From: Streptomyces morookaense
GTDB lineage: Bacteria; Actinomycetota; Actinomycetes; Streptomycetales; Streptomycetaceae
Reading direction: 5' to 3'
Assembly: GCF_013030945.1 (NCBI RefSeq)
Contig: NZ_JABBXF010000015.1
Coordinates: 1-64,000 of the forward strand
Length of the DNA: 64,000 nucleotides
Position numbers and translations under genes: made by a program. Below are positions 8,301 to 16,826 of this stretch, piece after piece (position 1 is the stretch's first letter; each line of letters begins with the position of its first letter). A model generated the notes under the pieces. The model was not told where the DNA came from. It saw nothing but the letters and a program-made list of their open reading frames with translations, and did not search any database.

Positions 8301-9470
8301 TCACCGCGACGGGGTGCGCGCCGTCTCCCGCATCCTGGCCCGCACGTCGGCCGCGGCCTCGCCGCCGTCGGGGACCTGCTCCCACAGGGCGAGCAGGGCG
8401 GGCGCCAGGTGCGGCGCCCGGTCGCCGCTGTGCTGCCAGCAGTAGTGCGCCCGCTTGAGCGCCTCGACCGTCTCGGCGTCGGCGGCCCCGCCCCGGGCCA
8501 GCCGGTGGGAGGCGGCGGACAGCCAGAGTTCGGCGGCGCGCGGGTGGTCGCCGGCGAGCCGGGCGAGGTCGGCCCGCACCTCGACCCACAGCCCGGCCTC
8601 GGGGCTGTGCGAGCCGTGCCGGCGCAGCGTCTGCTGCTCCCAGGCGGCGGCCATGGCGGCCGCCTCGTTGTGCCGGCCGGCCTGGGCGGCGGCCAGGATG
8701 CGGGGCAGCGGATCCTCTTCGGGCGGGGCCTGGACCGGGGCAGCCGGAGCCGGGGCCGGTTCGGGTGCCCGGGGCGCAGGCGTTATGGCTGCCGGGTTGG
8801 CGAGGACGGGGCCGGCGTCGCCGTACTGCACGCTCAGCGCGCCGTCGGGCAGCGCGGCCTGGCCGAGGGCGAGTTGATGGAGCAGCACGGGGTCGAGCAC
8901 GGGCCCCGCGGTGGGGTGGCCGACGGAGAGGGCGGTGAGGAAGGCGCGGGCGTAGGGCCCGGCCTCCGTGGCCGGCTTGTCCGCGGTGGGGCTGACGACA
9001 CCGCAGACGGGGACTCCGCCGCCGAGTCGGCCCCCGTGGACCGCGGCGGTGACGTGCGGCCAGGCGGCGGCGTCGGCCTCGGCGTCGATCACCAGCAGGG
9101 TGGGGCCGGGGTGTTCGCCCAGGGTGCGGGTGAGCCACTCCCAGGGCAGGCCCGTGTAGCGGACGGTGGCGGGGGTGCTCTCGCGCAGTGCCAGGTGCAG
9201 CTGGGCGCTGCGGCGGGCGGGGATCATCAGGTGGCCCGTCACCCAGACCAGCAGCGGTCCCGGCACGGTGACGGCGTCCCGGAGGTAGGCCAGGACGCTC
9301 TGCGGGCCTGCCATGGCGGGCAGTTGTACGACATCGGACGAGGCGGCGGCGAGGAAGCGGCGCGGGTTCGCTCCGGCGACGGCGTGCGCGGTCGGGTTCG
9401 GCAGGGTGCCCCGCCGTCGGTCCGGGGTGCCGTCCAGCAACAGCACGCAGCCATGGTTCGGGTGGTCCAA
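8301..9470 (-). CDS. Caspase-fold-like protein with helical C-terminal domain, function unknown
   Basis: 389 aa, TTG start with GAAGGAAG 7 nt upstream. Residues ~1-200 alternate strands and helices in the order of a caspase/CHAT domain. VTGH sits where the catalytic His motif would be, but the position of the Cys motif reads VIDAEAD, with no Cys, so it may be an inactive relative. A Pro/Ala hinge (~240-265) leads to a helical domain resembling tetratricopeptide repeats. It is last in an operon after two zinc-ribbon proteins. The fold assignment is inference; I do not recognise the gene. Confidence 0.7.
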   Translation of the reverse strand: MDHPNHGCVLLLDGTPDRRRGTLPNPTAHAVAGANPRRFLAAASSDVVQLPAMAGPQSVLAYLRDAVTVPGPLLVWVTGHLMIPARRSAQLHLALRESTPATVRYTGLPWEWLTRTLGEHPGPTLLVIDAEADAAAWPHVTAAVHGGRLGGGVPVCGVVSPTADKPATEAGPYARAFLTALSVGHPTAGPVLDPVLLHQLALGQAALPDGALSVQYGDAGPVLANPAAITPAPRAPEPAPAPAAPVQAPPEEDPLPRILAAAQAGRHNEAAAMAAAWEQQTLRRHGSHSPEAGLWVEVRADLARLAGDHPRAAELWLSAASHRLARGGAADAETVEALKRAHYCWQHSGDRAPHLAPALLALWEQVPDGGEAAADVRARMRETARTPSR

Positions 9471-9489
9471 TGCGTTCTTCCTTCTCCGG

Positions 9490-9720
9490 TCACAGGCCTG
9501 TGCGGGGCACGCGGGAACGACGCTCCTCGGTGCGGATCCGGCGCTCCTCCGCGGCCTTCTTCACGCCCTCGGCCCTGCGCTCGGCATAGCCGTTGGGCTC
9601 GACCACGTGAAAGCACTGGCCGCAGACGTAGCCCCCCTCGGGGCCCTCGATCACCGGGTTCAGACAGTCTTTGCAGAGCATCGCGGCAGCATTCGTCTGG
9701 GGGATGTCGGAGCTGTCCAT
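9490..9720 (-). CDS. Small zinc-ribbon protein
   Basis: 76 aa. Two CxxC knuckles, CKDC and CGQC, spaced by about 13 residues, form a probable zinc ribbon in the first half. The second half is a charged helix rich in Arg, Glu and Lys. Its ATG shares one base with the stop of the upstream 28-aa gene (TAATG), and the 389-aa gene starts 19 bp after its stop. It probably bridges proteins or nucleic acid. Confidence 0.75.
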   Translation of the reverse strand: MDSSDIPQTNAAAMLCKDCLNPVIEGPEGGYVCGQCFHVVEPNGYAERRAEGVKKAAEERRIRTEERRSRVPRTGL

Positions 9721-9806
9721 TATTTACCGGCGGCCCCGCAGTTGTTGCACGACCAGCCGCCGTCCGACCCCTGTATCACGGGCGCGCCGCAGCGAGTACA
9801 GTTCAC
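9720..9806 (-). CDS. 28-aa zinc-ribbon microprotein
   Basis: Starts GTG at 9806 with a GGAGG site 8 nt upstream and ends in TAA sharing its last A with the next ATG. The product has two CxxC knuckles (CTRC and CNNC) with CGAP and CGAAG contexts, a complete miniature zinc ribbon. Strong initiation site, coupling and similarity to the next protein support it being real despite its size. Confidence 0.7.
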   Translation of the reverse strand: MNCTRCGAPVIQGSDGGWSCNNCGAAGK

Positions 9807-9928
9807 CGGCCCTACCTCCCCCTCCGCTCATGATGGCACCCGCCGGATCCGGCCGGAAGGGAGGGGCACTTCGCACTTCGTCACCCGGAGCCTCACCCGG
9901 AACGTCATCCGGACCGTCCCCATGACCG

Positions 9929-10309
9929 TCACCCCATGGCCGCCCGGGACTCCGCGCTGTCGTCGAGCGAACTGCGGCCGAGGTTGCGGCACAGCGGGAC
10001 CTCGCCGGCGTTGTCGATGTAGCGTGCCGCGATCCAGTCGTTGCGCTCCTTCAGGAGGTACCACAGGGGGTTGCCCCCGACCTCCTGCGCGTGGGCCTTG
10101 CACCGCAGGCCCACCTGTGTGTGGTACTTGAGGACGCCGCGCACGGAGGAGTCGGTGCTCGGGTAGGCGCGCTCGTTGAGCCCGGAGGGTGCGGTGACCG
10201 TGCCGTGGGCTCTGAGGTGGACGGCCGTGGGGACCGCGGAGGCGGCGGGTGCGACGAGCAGCAGCGCTCCGCCGAGTGCGGCGGCGGTGGCCAGGGTGGT
10301 GGCGGACAT
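9929..10309 (-). CDS. Secreted SH3-like small protein
   Basis: 126 aa. A Sec signal peptide (residues ~1-25, ending ASAVP) is followed by a bacterial SH3-like segment: SGLNERAYPSTDSSVRGVLKYHTQVGLRCKA, then WYLLKERNDWIAARYIDN. Such domains bind cell-wall peptide. The ATG has GGGAGAAG about 5 nt upstream. Two Cys could form a disulphide. The exact role is unknown. Confidence 0.8.
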   Translation of the reverse strand: MSATTLATAAALGGALLLVAPAASAVPTAVHLRAHGTVTAPSGLNERAYPSTDSSVRGVLKYHTQVGLRCKAHAQEVGGNPLWYLLKERNDWIAARYIDNAGEVPLCRNLGRSSLDDSAESRAAMG

Positions 10310-10383
10310 GGTCTTCTCCCTCGGTGCGAAGTGGGTACGGCATTGCCCCAGTTCCACGGGGAATCGCGGGATAAACGCGGTGG

Positions 10384-11388
10384 TTACTTCTTGGCCCTGC
10401 TGGGCTGCACCCGCTTCGGCTCGCCCTTCATCTTGGGGTGTTCGGGCGGGTAGGGCAGGTCGCCCAGGCCGTGGTCGTGCTCGTCGCGGTCGGCCAGCTC
10501 CAGCGCCGCCTCCATCCCGCAGGGCTGCTCGTCCATGCCGGAGTGGACGTCGCCCAGCTCCGCGAACCGGGCGGGCATGGTGGCCAGGTCGAAGTCCTCG
10601 GGCACGGCATCGGGGACCTCCTCCCAGCGCAGCGGTGCGGAGACGGGCGCGTGGGGGCGGGGCCGCAGCGAGTAGGCGCTGGCGATGGTGCGGTCGCGGG
10701 CGGTCTGGTTGTAGTCGACGAAGACCTTCGCGCCGCGTTCCTCCTTCCACCAGGCGGTGGTGACCCGCTCCGGTGCGCGCCGTTCGAGCTCCCGGGCCAC
10801 GGCGATGGCCGCGCGCCGGACCTGGACGAAGGTCCATACGGGCCGGATGGGGACGAAGACGTGCAGCCCCCGCCCGCCGGAGGTCTTGGGCCAGCCCGTC
10901 AGCCCCAGTTCCCGCAGCACCTCGCGCAGTTCGAGGGCCGCGCGCACGGCGTCGGCGTAGTCGGTGCCGGGCTGGGGGTCGAGGTCGATGCGCAGTTCGT
11001 CGGGGTGCTCGGTGTCCTCGCGCCGCACCGGCCAGGGGTGGAAGGTCAGACAGCCGAGGTTGGCCGCCCAGAGCACGGCGCCGGTCTCGGTGGGGCAGAT
11101 CTCGTCGGCGTGCCGGCCGCTGGGGAAGGAGATCCGGCCGGTGGGAATCCACTCGGGGGTGTTCTTCGGCGCTCGCTTCTGGAAGAACGACTCGCCGTCC
11201 ACGCCGTCGGGGTAGCGCTCCAGGGTGGTGGGCCGGTTCCGCAGGGCGCGCAGGATGCCGTCGCCGACGCTCAGGTAGTACTCCGCGATGTCCCGCTTGG
11301 TGAATCCGCGCTGCGGAAAGTAGACCTTGTCCGGGTTGGACAGCCGGACCGTGCGCCCGCCGGCCGTGAGTTCCAGGGCCTCCGTCAT
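10384..11388 (-). CDS. LigD-type DNA polymerase/primase domain protein (NHEJ)
   Basis: 334 aa. Stand-alone polymerase domain of the archaeo-eukaryotic primase superfamily as in LigD: LSNPDKVYFP at the N-terminus, the catalytic RIDLDPQ (D-x-D), TSGGRGLHVFVP and the VDYNQTARDRTIASAYS block. It would fill gaps or add ribonucleotides at DNA ends in non-homologous end joining. It is divergent from the DNA ligase at 11467 (78 bp apart), so the two halves of LigD are split into separate genes. No Ku gene is in the window. Confidence 0.92.
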   Translation of the reverse strand: MTEALELTAGGRTVRLSNPDKVYFPQRGFTKRDIAEYYLSVGDGILRALRNRPTTLERYPDGVDGESFFQKRAPKNTPEWIPTGRISFPSGRHADEICPTETGAVLWAANLGCLTFHPWPVRREDTEHPDELRIDLDPQPGTDYADAVRAALELREVLRELGLTGWPKTSGGRGLHVFVPIRPVWTFVQVRRAAIAVARELERRAPERVTTAWWKEERGAKVFVDYNQTARDRTIASAYSLRPRPHAPVSAPLRWEEVPDAVPEDFDLATMPARFAELGDVHSGMDEQPCGMEAALELADRDEHDHGLGDLPYPPEHPKMKGEPKRVQPSRAKK

Positions 11389-11466
11389 GCGCTCACGCTA
11401 GGCGCCGCGCGGGTCTCCCGCCTGTCGGAACACCCCCGGGACCAGAGAAAAACGCACAATTCCGGC

Positions 11467-12531
11467 ATGGACCTTCCGGTGATGCCACCCCTGGCGCCCA
11501 TGCTGGCGAAGCCCGCGGCCGCCATCCCGCCCGGCATGCAGTACGAGGCCAAGTGGGACGGCTTCCGTGCCGTCGTCTTCCGCGACGGGGACGAGATCGA
11601 ACTGGGCAGCCGCACGGGCAAGCCGCTCACCCGCTACTTCCCCGAACTGGTGGACGCCCTGCTCGCACAGCTCCCGCGGCGCTGCGTCCTGGACGGCGAG
11701 ATCGTGATCGCCCGGGAGGGCCGGCTGGACTTCGACGCGCTGCTGGAGCGCATCCACCCCGCCGACTCCCGGGTCCGCATGCTGGCCGGGACGACACCGG
11801 CCTCCTTCGTAGCCTTCGACCTGCTCGCCCTGGACGACGAGTCGCTGCTGGCCACGCCCCAGCGCGACCGCCGGGACGCCCTGACGGCCGCGCTGCGGGA
11901 CGCGGCCGCCCCGCTCTTCACCGCGCCCGTCACCTACGACCTGGACGTCGCCCGCGGCTGGTTCGAGCACTTCGAGGGGGCGGGCCTGGACGGCGTCGTC
12001 GCCAAGCCGCCCGAGCTGCCCTACCTGCCGGGCGAGCGCGTCATGGTGAAGGTCAAGCACGAGCGGACCGCCGACTGCGTCGTGGCCGGCCTGCGCCTGC
12101 ACAAGAGCGGCCCGGTCGTGGGCTCGCTGCTGCTGGGGCTGTACGACACCGCGGGCCGGCTCCAGCACGTCGGGGTGTGCGCCGCGTTCCCCATGCGCCG
12201 GCGCCGGGAGCTGATGGACGAACTGGCGCCGCTGCGCATGGAGTCGCCCGCGGGGCATCCCTGGGAGTCCTGGGCCGACCCGGAGGCCCAGGCCGCCGGC
12301 CGGCTGCCCGGCGCCCCGAGCCGCTGGACCGGAAAGAAGGACCTGTCGTGGCTCGCCCTGCGCCCGGAGCGGGTGTGCGAGGTCGCCTACGACCACATGC
12401 AGGGCGACCGGTTCCGGCACACGGCCCGGTTCCGGCGCTGGCGCCCGGACCGGGAGCCGCGGGGGTGCACCTACGCACAGCTGGAGGAGCCGGTGAGCTA
12501 CGACCTCGGCGAGGTACTGGGCGAACGGTAA
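11467..12531 (+). CDS. ATP-dependent DNA ligase (LigC/LigD ligase type)
   Basis: 354 aa. The adenylation motif KWDGFRA gives the nucleotidyl lysine (K29). DGEIVI, VAFDLLALD and EGAGLDGVVAKP are motifs III-IV, and MVKVKHERTADCVV is motif V. A C-terminal OB-fold ends the protein. The ATG at 11467 was chosen because the adenylation domain begins about 20 residues later. It pairs with the divergent polymerase for end-joining repair, probably of dormant spores or damaged hyphae. Confidence 0.93.
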   Translation: MDLPVMPPLAPMLAKPAAAIPPGMQYEAKWDGFRAVVFRDGDEIELGSRTGKPLTRYFPELVDALLAQLPRRCVLDGEIVIAREGRLDFDALLERIHPADSRVRMLAGTTPASFVAFDLLALDDESLLATPQRDRRDALTAALRDAAAPLFTAPVTYDLDVARGWFEHFEGAGLDGVVAKPPELPYLPGERVMVKVKHERTADCVVAGLRLHKSGPVVGSLLLGLYDTAGRLQHVGVCAAFPMRRRRELMDELAPLRMESPAGHPWESWADPEAQAAGRLPGAPSRWTGKKDLSWLALRPERVCEVAYDHMQGDRFRHTARFRRWRPDREPRGCTYAQLEEPVSYDLGEVLGER

Positions 12532-12657
12532 TTGACGGTTCGTCACAACCGTACGGAGCAGCAGGCTACCCGTACGGCGCAGCAGAACAGGACATGATGG
12601 GACGTCATATTCCAGCCTGGTAAGAATCTCTGCCGTCGGCCGGAAGGGAAGACGCCC

Positions 12658-13668
12658 ATGCAGACGCCCACGCCAAGGAGACGTACGCGACGGAGAGCCG
12701 CCGCCCTGGCCTGCTCGAGTGCCGTGTGCCTGCCGCTCTGCGCGGGCGTCGCCGCGGCAACGGACCCCGGGGACGGACCCGGATTCCCCTTCTGGTCCGA
12801 GCCGTTGGGCCGGCCCGCCCGGCAGGAGCGGGTCTGGCAGGAGCGCGGCCGCGACCGGGACGCGGTCTCGCTGCACCGCATCTCCGAGGAGCCGGCGGCC
12901 GTCTGGCTCACCTCCGGCGACCCGCAGACCCAGGCCGCACAGATCACCGGCGAGGCGGCCCGGGCCCACCGCATCCCCGTCCTCGTCGCCTACAACATCC
13001 CGCACCGCGACTGCGGGCAGTACTCCTCCGGCGGCGCCAAGGACGCGGCCTCCTACCGCACCTGGGTGGCCCGCGCCGCGTCCGGGATCGGCGACCGCAG
13101 GGCGTGGGTGGTCCTCGAACCGGATGCCATCGCCCAGTGGGCCACGCACTGCCTCCCCGCGGACGCCGCGGCGGAACGGCTGGGCCTCCTCGCCGAGGCC
13201 GTCCGGGCGTTCAAGGCGCTGCCGGGCACGTCGGTGTACGTGGACGCGGGCAACGCGGGCTGGATCGCCGATCAGAAGATGCTGGCCGACGCACTGCAGC
13301 GGGCGGGGGTCGGCGAGGCCGACGGGTTCGCCCTGAACGTCTCCAACTTCCATACGACGGCCGTGACACGCGAGTACGGCGACAAGCTCTCCGCGCTGCT
13401 GGGCGGCGCGCACTACATCATCGACACCAGCCGCAACGGCAACGGCCCGCTGCTGCCCGCGGCGAACGAGTCCTGGTGCAATCCGCCGGGCCGGGCGCTG
13501 GGGGCGCCGCCGACCGCGGCGACGGGGGCGCCGCTCGTCGACGCGTTCGTCTGGGTCAAACGCCCAGGGGAATCGGACGGCACCTGCCGGGGTGCGCCTC
13601 CGGCGGGCTTCTGGTGGTCGGAGTACGCGCTGGACCTCGCGAACGCGGCGCCGGGCGGCGGGCGGTAG
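12658..13668 (+). CDS. Secreted glycoside hydrolase family 6 (endoglucanase type)
   Basis: 336 aa. A signal peptide with a polyarginine n-region (~1-35) is followed by one GH6 domain. YNIPHRDCGQYSSGG holds the likely catalytic acid (D118), VVLEPDAIAQW the next strand, and NVSNF, YIIDTSRNGNG and WVKRPGESDGTC the later family blocks. It should cleave beta-1,4 glucan outside the cell. It is convergent with a CslA-type GT2, and GH6 genes of this type accompany the cellulose-like polymer synthase in Streptomyces, so it probably trims the polymer. Confidence 0.92.
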   Translation: MQTPTPRRRTRRRAAALACSSAVCLPLCAGVAAATDPGDGPGFPFWSEPLGRPARQERVWQERGRDRDAVSLHRISEEPAAVWLTSGDPQTQAAQITGEAARAHRIPVLVAYNIPHRDCGQYSSGGAKDAASYRTWVARAASGIGDRRAWVVLEPDAIAQWATHCLPADAAAERLGLLAEAVRAFKALPGTSVYVDAGNAGWIADQKMLADALQRAGVGEADGFALNVSNFHTTAVTREYGDKLSALLGGAHYIIDTSRNGNGPLLPAANESWCNPPGRALGAPPTAATGAPLVDAFVWVKRPGESDGTCRGAPPAGFWWSEYALDLANAAPGGGR

Positions 13669-13674
13669 GGGGGT

Positions 13675-13707
13675 GCGCCCCATAGGGGGCGCGGGGAACT
13701 GCGCGGG
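13675..13707. repeat. Interspersed hairpin repeat, terminator between convergent genes
   Basis: A GCGCCCC/GGGGCGC stem (13675-13692) is followed by GGGGAACTGCGCGG. It is placed to stop transcription of both the GH6 and GT2 genes. Confidence 0.75.
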
Positions 13708-13723
13708 CGGGACCGGGGCACCC

Positions 13724-15652
13724 TCAGTGCCCGGTCCGCTGCCCCACCGGCCGCGGTCCGGGCCCCGGTTCGACCCCCGGGGCGGCGGGTGCCGGCGCGG
13801 GAATGCCCGTGCGCAGTGCGCGGCGTTCGCGTGCCAGGCCCGTCCGCCAGACCCCGACCGGGCCGAGCGCGGTCGCCAGTCCCAGCAGGGCCCAGATGCG
13901 CATGGCGGTGTGGTCGTGGCCGAGCAGCGCCGAGGCGCACAGCGACAGGGCGAACAGGGCCGCCCACATCAGGTGGGTGCGGAAGGTGGCCACGCAGTCG
14001 GCGCTGGCGGAGTCGCCCTTGGGGGTCACCACGAACCGGGAGGTGCGCCGCAGCAGCGCCTCGCCGAGGGAGCGCGCGTACAGCGGTGCGGAGAGGGCCG
14101 ACATCACCATGCCGGCCGTGCCCGAGGAGCCGGCGGGCTCGTGCGGGCTGACGTTGTGGCGGCGGTTCCAGATGTAGAGGCCGATCTGCAAGGCCGCGGC
14201 GTCGCAGTAGAGCATCAGCCACAGCCGCGACTCGACATTGATGCCCGCGGCGCCCAGGCCCAGGAAGAGCGCGCAGCACAGGGCGCCCAGCAGCCAGTTG
14301 AGGGCTGCCATGGGGTAATAGGTGACCATCAGCGTGTAGTTGAGCAGCCGCCCGGGGGACAGCGACCAGACCGCGCGCCAGAACTGGCGCAGCAGCGTCT
14401 CGTACGTGCCGCGGGACCAGCGCAGTTGCTGGGAAAAGTAGTCGGTCCACGTGGACGGCCCCTCCCCGACGGCGAGGACGTCCGGGGTGTACACCGAGCG
14501 CCAGCGCCGCCCGGTGGCGGGGTTGCGGTGGCGGTGGATCTCCAGACCGGTGGCCATGTCCTCGGTGATCGAGTCGTAGAGCCCGCCGACCTGGCGCAGC
14601 ACGTCGACGCGCACGCAGTTGCAGGTCCCGACGAACATCGGCGAGCCGTAGGCGTTGCCCGCGCGCTGGATCAGGGCGTGGAAGAGGAACTGCTGGCTCT
14701 CGGCCGCCTTGGTCACCGCCGCGGTGTAGTTGCCGTAGACCTGGGGGCCGACGACGAACGCCACGTCCGGGTCCCGGAAGTAACCCATCATGCGCTCGAG
14801 GAAGTTGGGCAGGGGCACGTGGTCGGTGTCCACGCAGGCCATGAACTCGTAGTCGTCGCCGTGCGCGTCGAGCCAGGCGTTGTAGTTTCCGTGCTTGGTA
14901 CGGGCCCGGAAGCGCCCGGAGGGCCGGTTCCAGCGGTCGACTCCCCTGCGGCTGAAGTGCCGTACGCCCAGCCGCTCGCACAGCCGCCGGGCCTCGGGGT
15001 CGTCGCCCTCGTCCAGCAGCCACACGTCCAGCAGTCCGTCGTGTTCGATGCGCACCGCGCCCTCCAGGGTGGCGCGCACCATGGCCAGCGGTTCCTTGCC
15101 GGGGACGAAACTGGTGAGGAAGGCGACCCGGGTGCCCGGCTGGGCCCGTACCGGCACCGGGTCCCGGGCCATGAAGGTGGCATGGGCGTTGGAGACGACG
15201 TTGACGACGCGGAAGAGTTCGATCAGCCCGATGGAGAGCATCATGGCCGTGTCGGCACCGCGCTCCCAGTCGCTCGCGTACTCGCGGTGCACCCAGTGCT
15301 CCGGCAGCATCAGCCAGACCATCAGCGTCAGCGACACCAAGGGGGCGGCGGCGAGGAGCAGCCGGGCGCCGAGGCCCCGGCTGGTGCTCTTGTTCATCAG
15401 CCGCCGGTAGCGCACCCGGTAGGGGCCGGGCGGGGGGTCGGTCAGGCCGCCGGCCAGCCGGCTGAAGCGTGCGTAGTCGTAGGGGCCGGGTCCGCGGCCG
15501 CCCGAGCCGGTGCCGCCGGGTCCGGGCGGCCCCGCTCCGCCTCCTCCACCGCCGCCGGGCTCCGGCACGACCCCGCCGGGACGTCCCGGCCCCGTACTGT
15601 CGCAGACCGTTGCCGACCGGGCATCGCTCGCCGAAATCGCCACCAACAACAC
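13724..15652 (-). CDS. Cellulose-synthase-like family 2 glycosyltransferase (CslA type)
   Basis: 642 aa. A Pro/Gly-rich cytoplasmic start is followed by two transmembrane helices (~100-145), a GT2 domain with the D (DEGDD), DTDH and TEDMATG motifs, the processive QQLRW motif, then at least five more helices. This is the layout of beta-glucan synthases. Streptomyces CslA makes a glucan at hyphal tips together with GlxA and a GH6; here the GH6 is next door but no GlxA is visible. The start is uncertain: the GTG at 15652 lacks a clear Shine-Dalgarno site. Confidence 0.9.
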   Translation of the reverse strand: MLLVAISASDARSATVCDSTGPGRPGGVVPEPGGGGGGGAGPPGPGGTGSGGRGPGPYDYARFSRLAGGLTDPPPGPYRVRYRRLMNKSTSRGLGARLLLAAAPLVSLTLMVWLMLPEHWVHREYASDWERGADTAMMLSIGLIELFRVVNVVSNAHATFMARDPVPVRAQPGTRVAFLTSFVPGKEPLAMVRATLEGAVRIEHDGLLDVWLLDEGDDPEARRLCERLGVRHFSRRGVDRWNRPSGRFRARTKHGNYNAWLDAHGDDYEFMACVDTDHVPLPNFLERMMGYFRDPDVAFVVGPQVYGNYTAAVTKAAESQQFLFHALIQRAGNAYGSPMFVGTCNCVRVDVLRQVGGLYDSITEDMATGLEIHRHRNPATGRRWRSVYTPDVLAVGEGPSTWTDYFSQQLRWSRGTYETLLRQFWRAVWSLSPGRLLNYTLMVTYYPMAALNWLLGALCCALFLGLGAAGINVESRLWLMLYCDAAALQIGLYIWNRRHNVSPHEPAGSSGTAGMVMSALSAPLYARSLGEALLRRTSRFVVTPKGDSASADCVATFRTHLMWAALFALSLCASALLGHDHTAMRIWALLGLATALGPVGVWRTGLARERRALRTGIPAPAPAAPGVEPGPGPRPVGQRTGH

Positions 15653-15941
15653 CCCCAGCCACGGACGGACACGGGTTCAAGACGCCCAGGGGCACCTCGG
15701 GGGAGAAAAACTAACAAAACGGACCTACGATCATGTGACAAACGCACCGAAAGCGGCACCACGTCACCCACACGGCAGCGACGCATGACCGGTTCCCGCG
15801 CTTGGAGGGGGATCGACGGCCGGAGAGAATGCTCAGCCCGGCGACGCGGCAGCGGCCCGGGACGGCGACATGTCCTAGAATTGCAGAATTCTTCAATTCA
15901 CCAAGTGCGCGGACAGTCGGACGAGCCACAGGGGGCTGACG

Positions 15942-16133
15942 GTGAGTGCGTTCGCCGAGGCGATGCGGGAACGGGTGCGCGCGGCACGCGCGGCCCTCGC
16001 GGCGGCACGGGCCGCCGGGGACAGCTACGAGGCGGCCCTCGCGGAGGACGAGCTCGACGACGCGCTGCGGCTGGCCCGCGCACACGGCGTCGAGACGGAC
16101 ACCGTGCCGGACGAGCACCATGAGGGGAGCTGA
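15942..16133 (+). CDS. Small acidic-helical protein, unknown
   Basis: 63 aa, Ala/Arg/Glu-rich, predicted as two amphipathic helices (AEAMRERVRAARAALAAARAAG and the following stretch). GTG start with AGGGGGC a few nt upstream. Function unknown; the type is common in Streptomyces. Confidence 0.6.
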   Translation: MSAFAEAMRERVRAARAALAAARAAGDSYEAALAEDELDDALRLARAHGVETDTVPDEHHEGS

Positions 16134-16167
16134 GGGCACCCCTTGAAGAAATCCCGCACAAAAACAC

Positions 16168-16190
16168 TTCCGGAATGGAATGTTCCGGAA
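16168..16190. promoter_or_regulatory. Twin TTCCGGAA palindromes
   Basis: Two perfect 8-bp palindromes (16168-16175 and 16183-16190) lie 15 bp apart in the gap before the 108-aa gene. They could be a dimer binding site. Confidence 0.3.
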
Positions 16191-16396
16191 ATCCGGCCGT
16201 CGAATTCGGGCCGTAATACTCCGTTGTCCTATGCCAGTCGCGGCACCGGCCGCCGGTGCCACGCGGGCGTTTTGCCGTCCCTTCCCCGCAATCGCGGCAG
16301 TAACCCCGACTCTCCGGTCAACCTGCAGGTCAGCAGCGCCGGGCATCCGGGAGAAGAGGGTTCGCGGCAGGCTCTCCGCTGCTACTGTCCCGCCTC

Positions 16397-16723
16397 ATGG
16401 AGCAGCTCTTCACCCATGAGGAAATCGCCCGTATTGAGGCCGCCGCACAAGAAGTCGGCCATTCTCCGCGTGAATGGGTCCGCGCGGTCGTGCTGCACCG
16501 GCTCAACGGCGGCCGGCGCGACATCGAGGACGCCGTCTGGCCGCTCACCGAACAGCGCCGCCCCGGCGGTGTCGTCCACGAACTGCACCACGCCGGCTGC
16601 TGGGTGCCCAAGGGCGGCGAGGCCACACTGACCACCGCCGAGGCCCGCGCCCAGGTGGCCCGGCAGGATGTGCGGCTGTGCGACGCGTGCCAGCCCGAGA
16701 GGTTCCTCGGCCCGGTGCGCTAG
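16397..16723 (+). CDS. Small protein with DUF6233-like C-terminus
   Basis: 108 aa. The N-terminal half is helical (THEEIARIEAAAQEVGHSPREWVRAVV). The C-terminal half has HHAGCWVPKGG followed by LCDACQP, a pattern resembling the DUF6233 family, with three Cys that could bind a metal. Function unknown. Confidence 0.65.
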   Translation: MEQLFTHEEIARIEAAAQEVGHSPREWVRAVVLHRLNGGRRDIEDAVWPLTEQRRPGGVVHELHHAGCWVPKGGEATLTTAEARAQVARQDVRLCDACQPERFLGPVR

Positions 16724-16826
16724 ACCGGCCTGCAGGCCGCTCCGGCGGACCTGCGGATTTCTGCCGCGAATGCCCCCATTACGCTGTCCCCTTGTCCAGA
16801 TTCGCAGGTGGCGGGGGAAGTACGGC

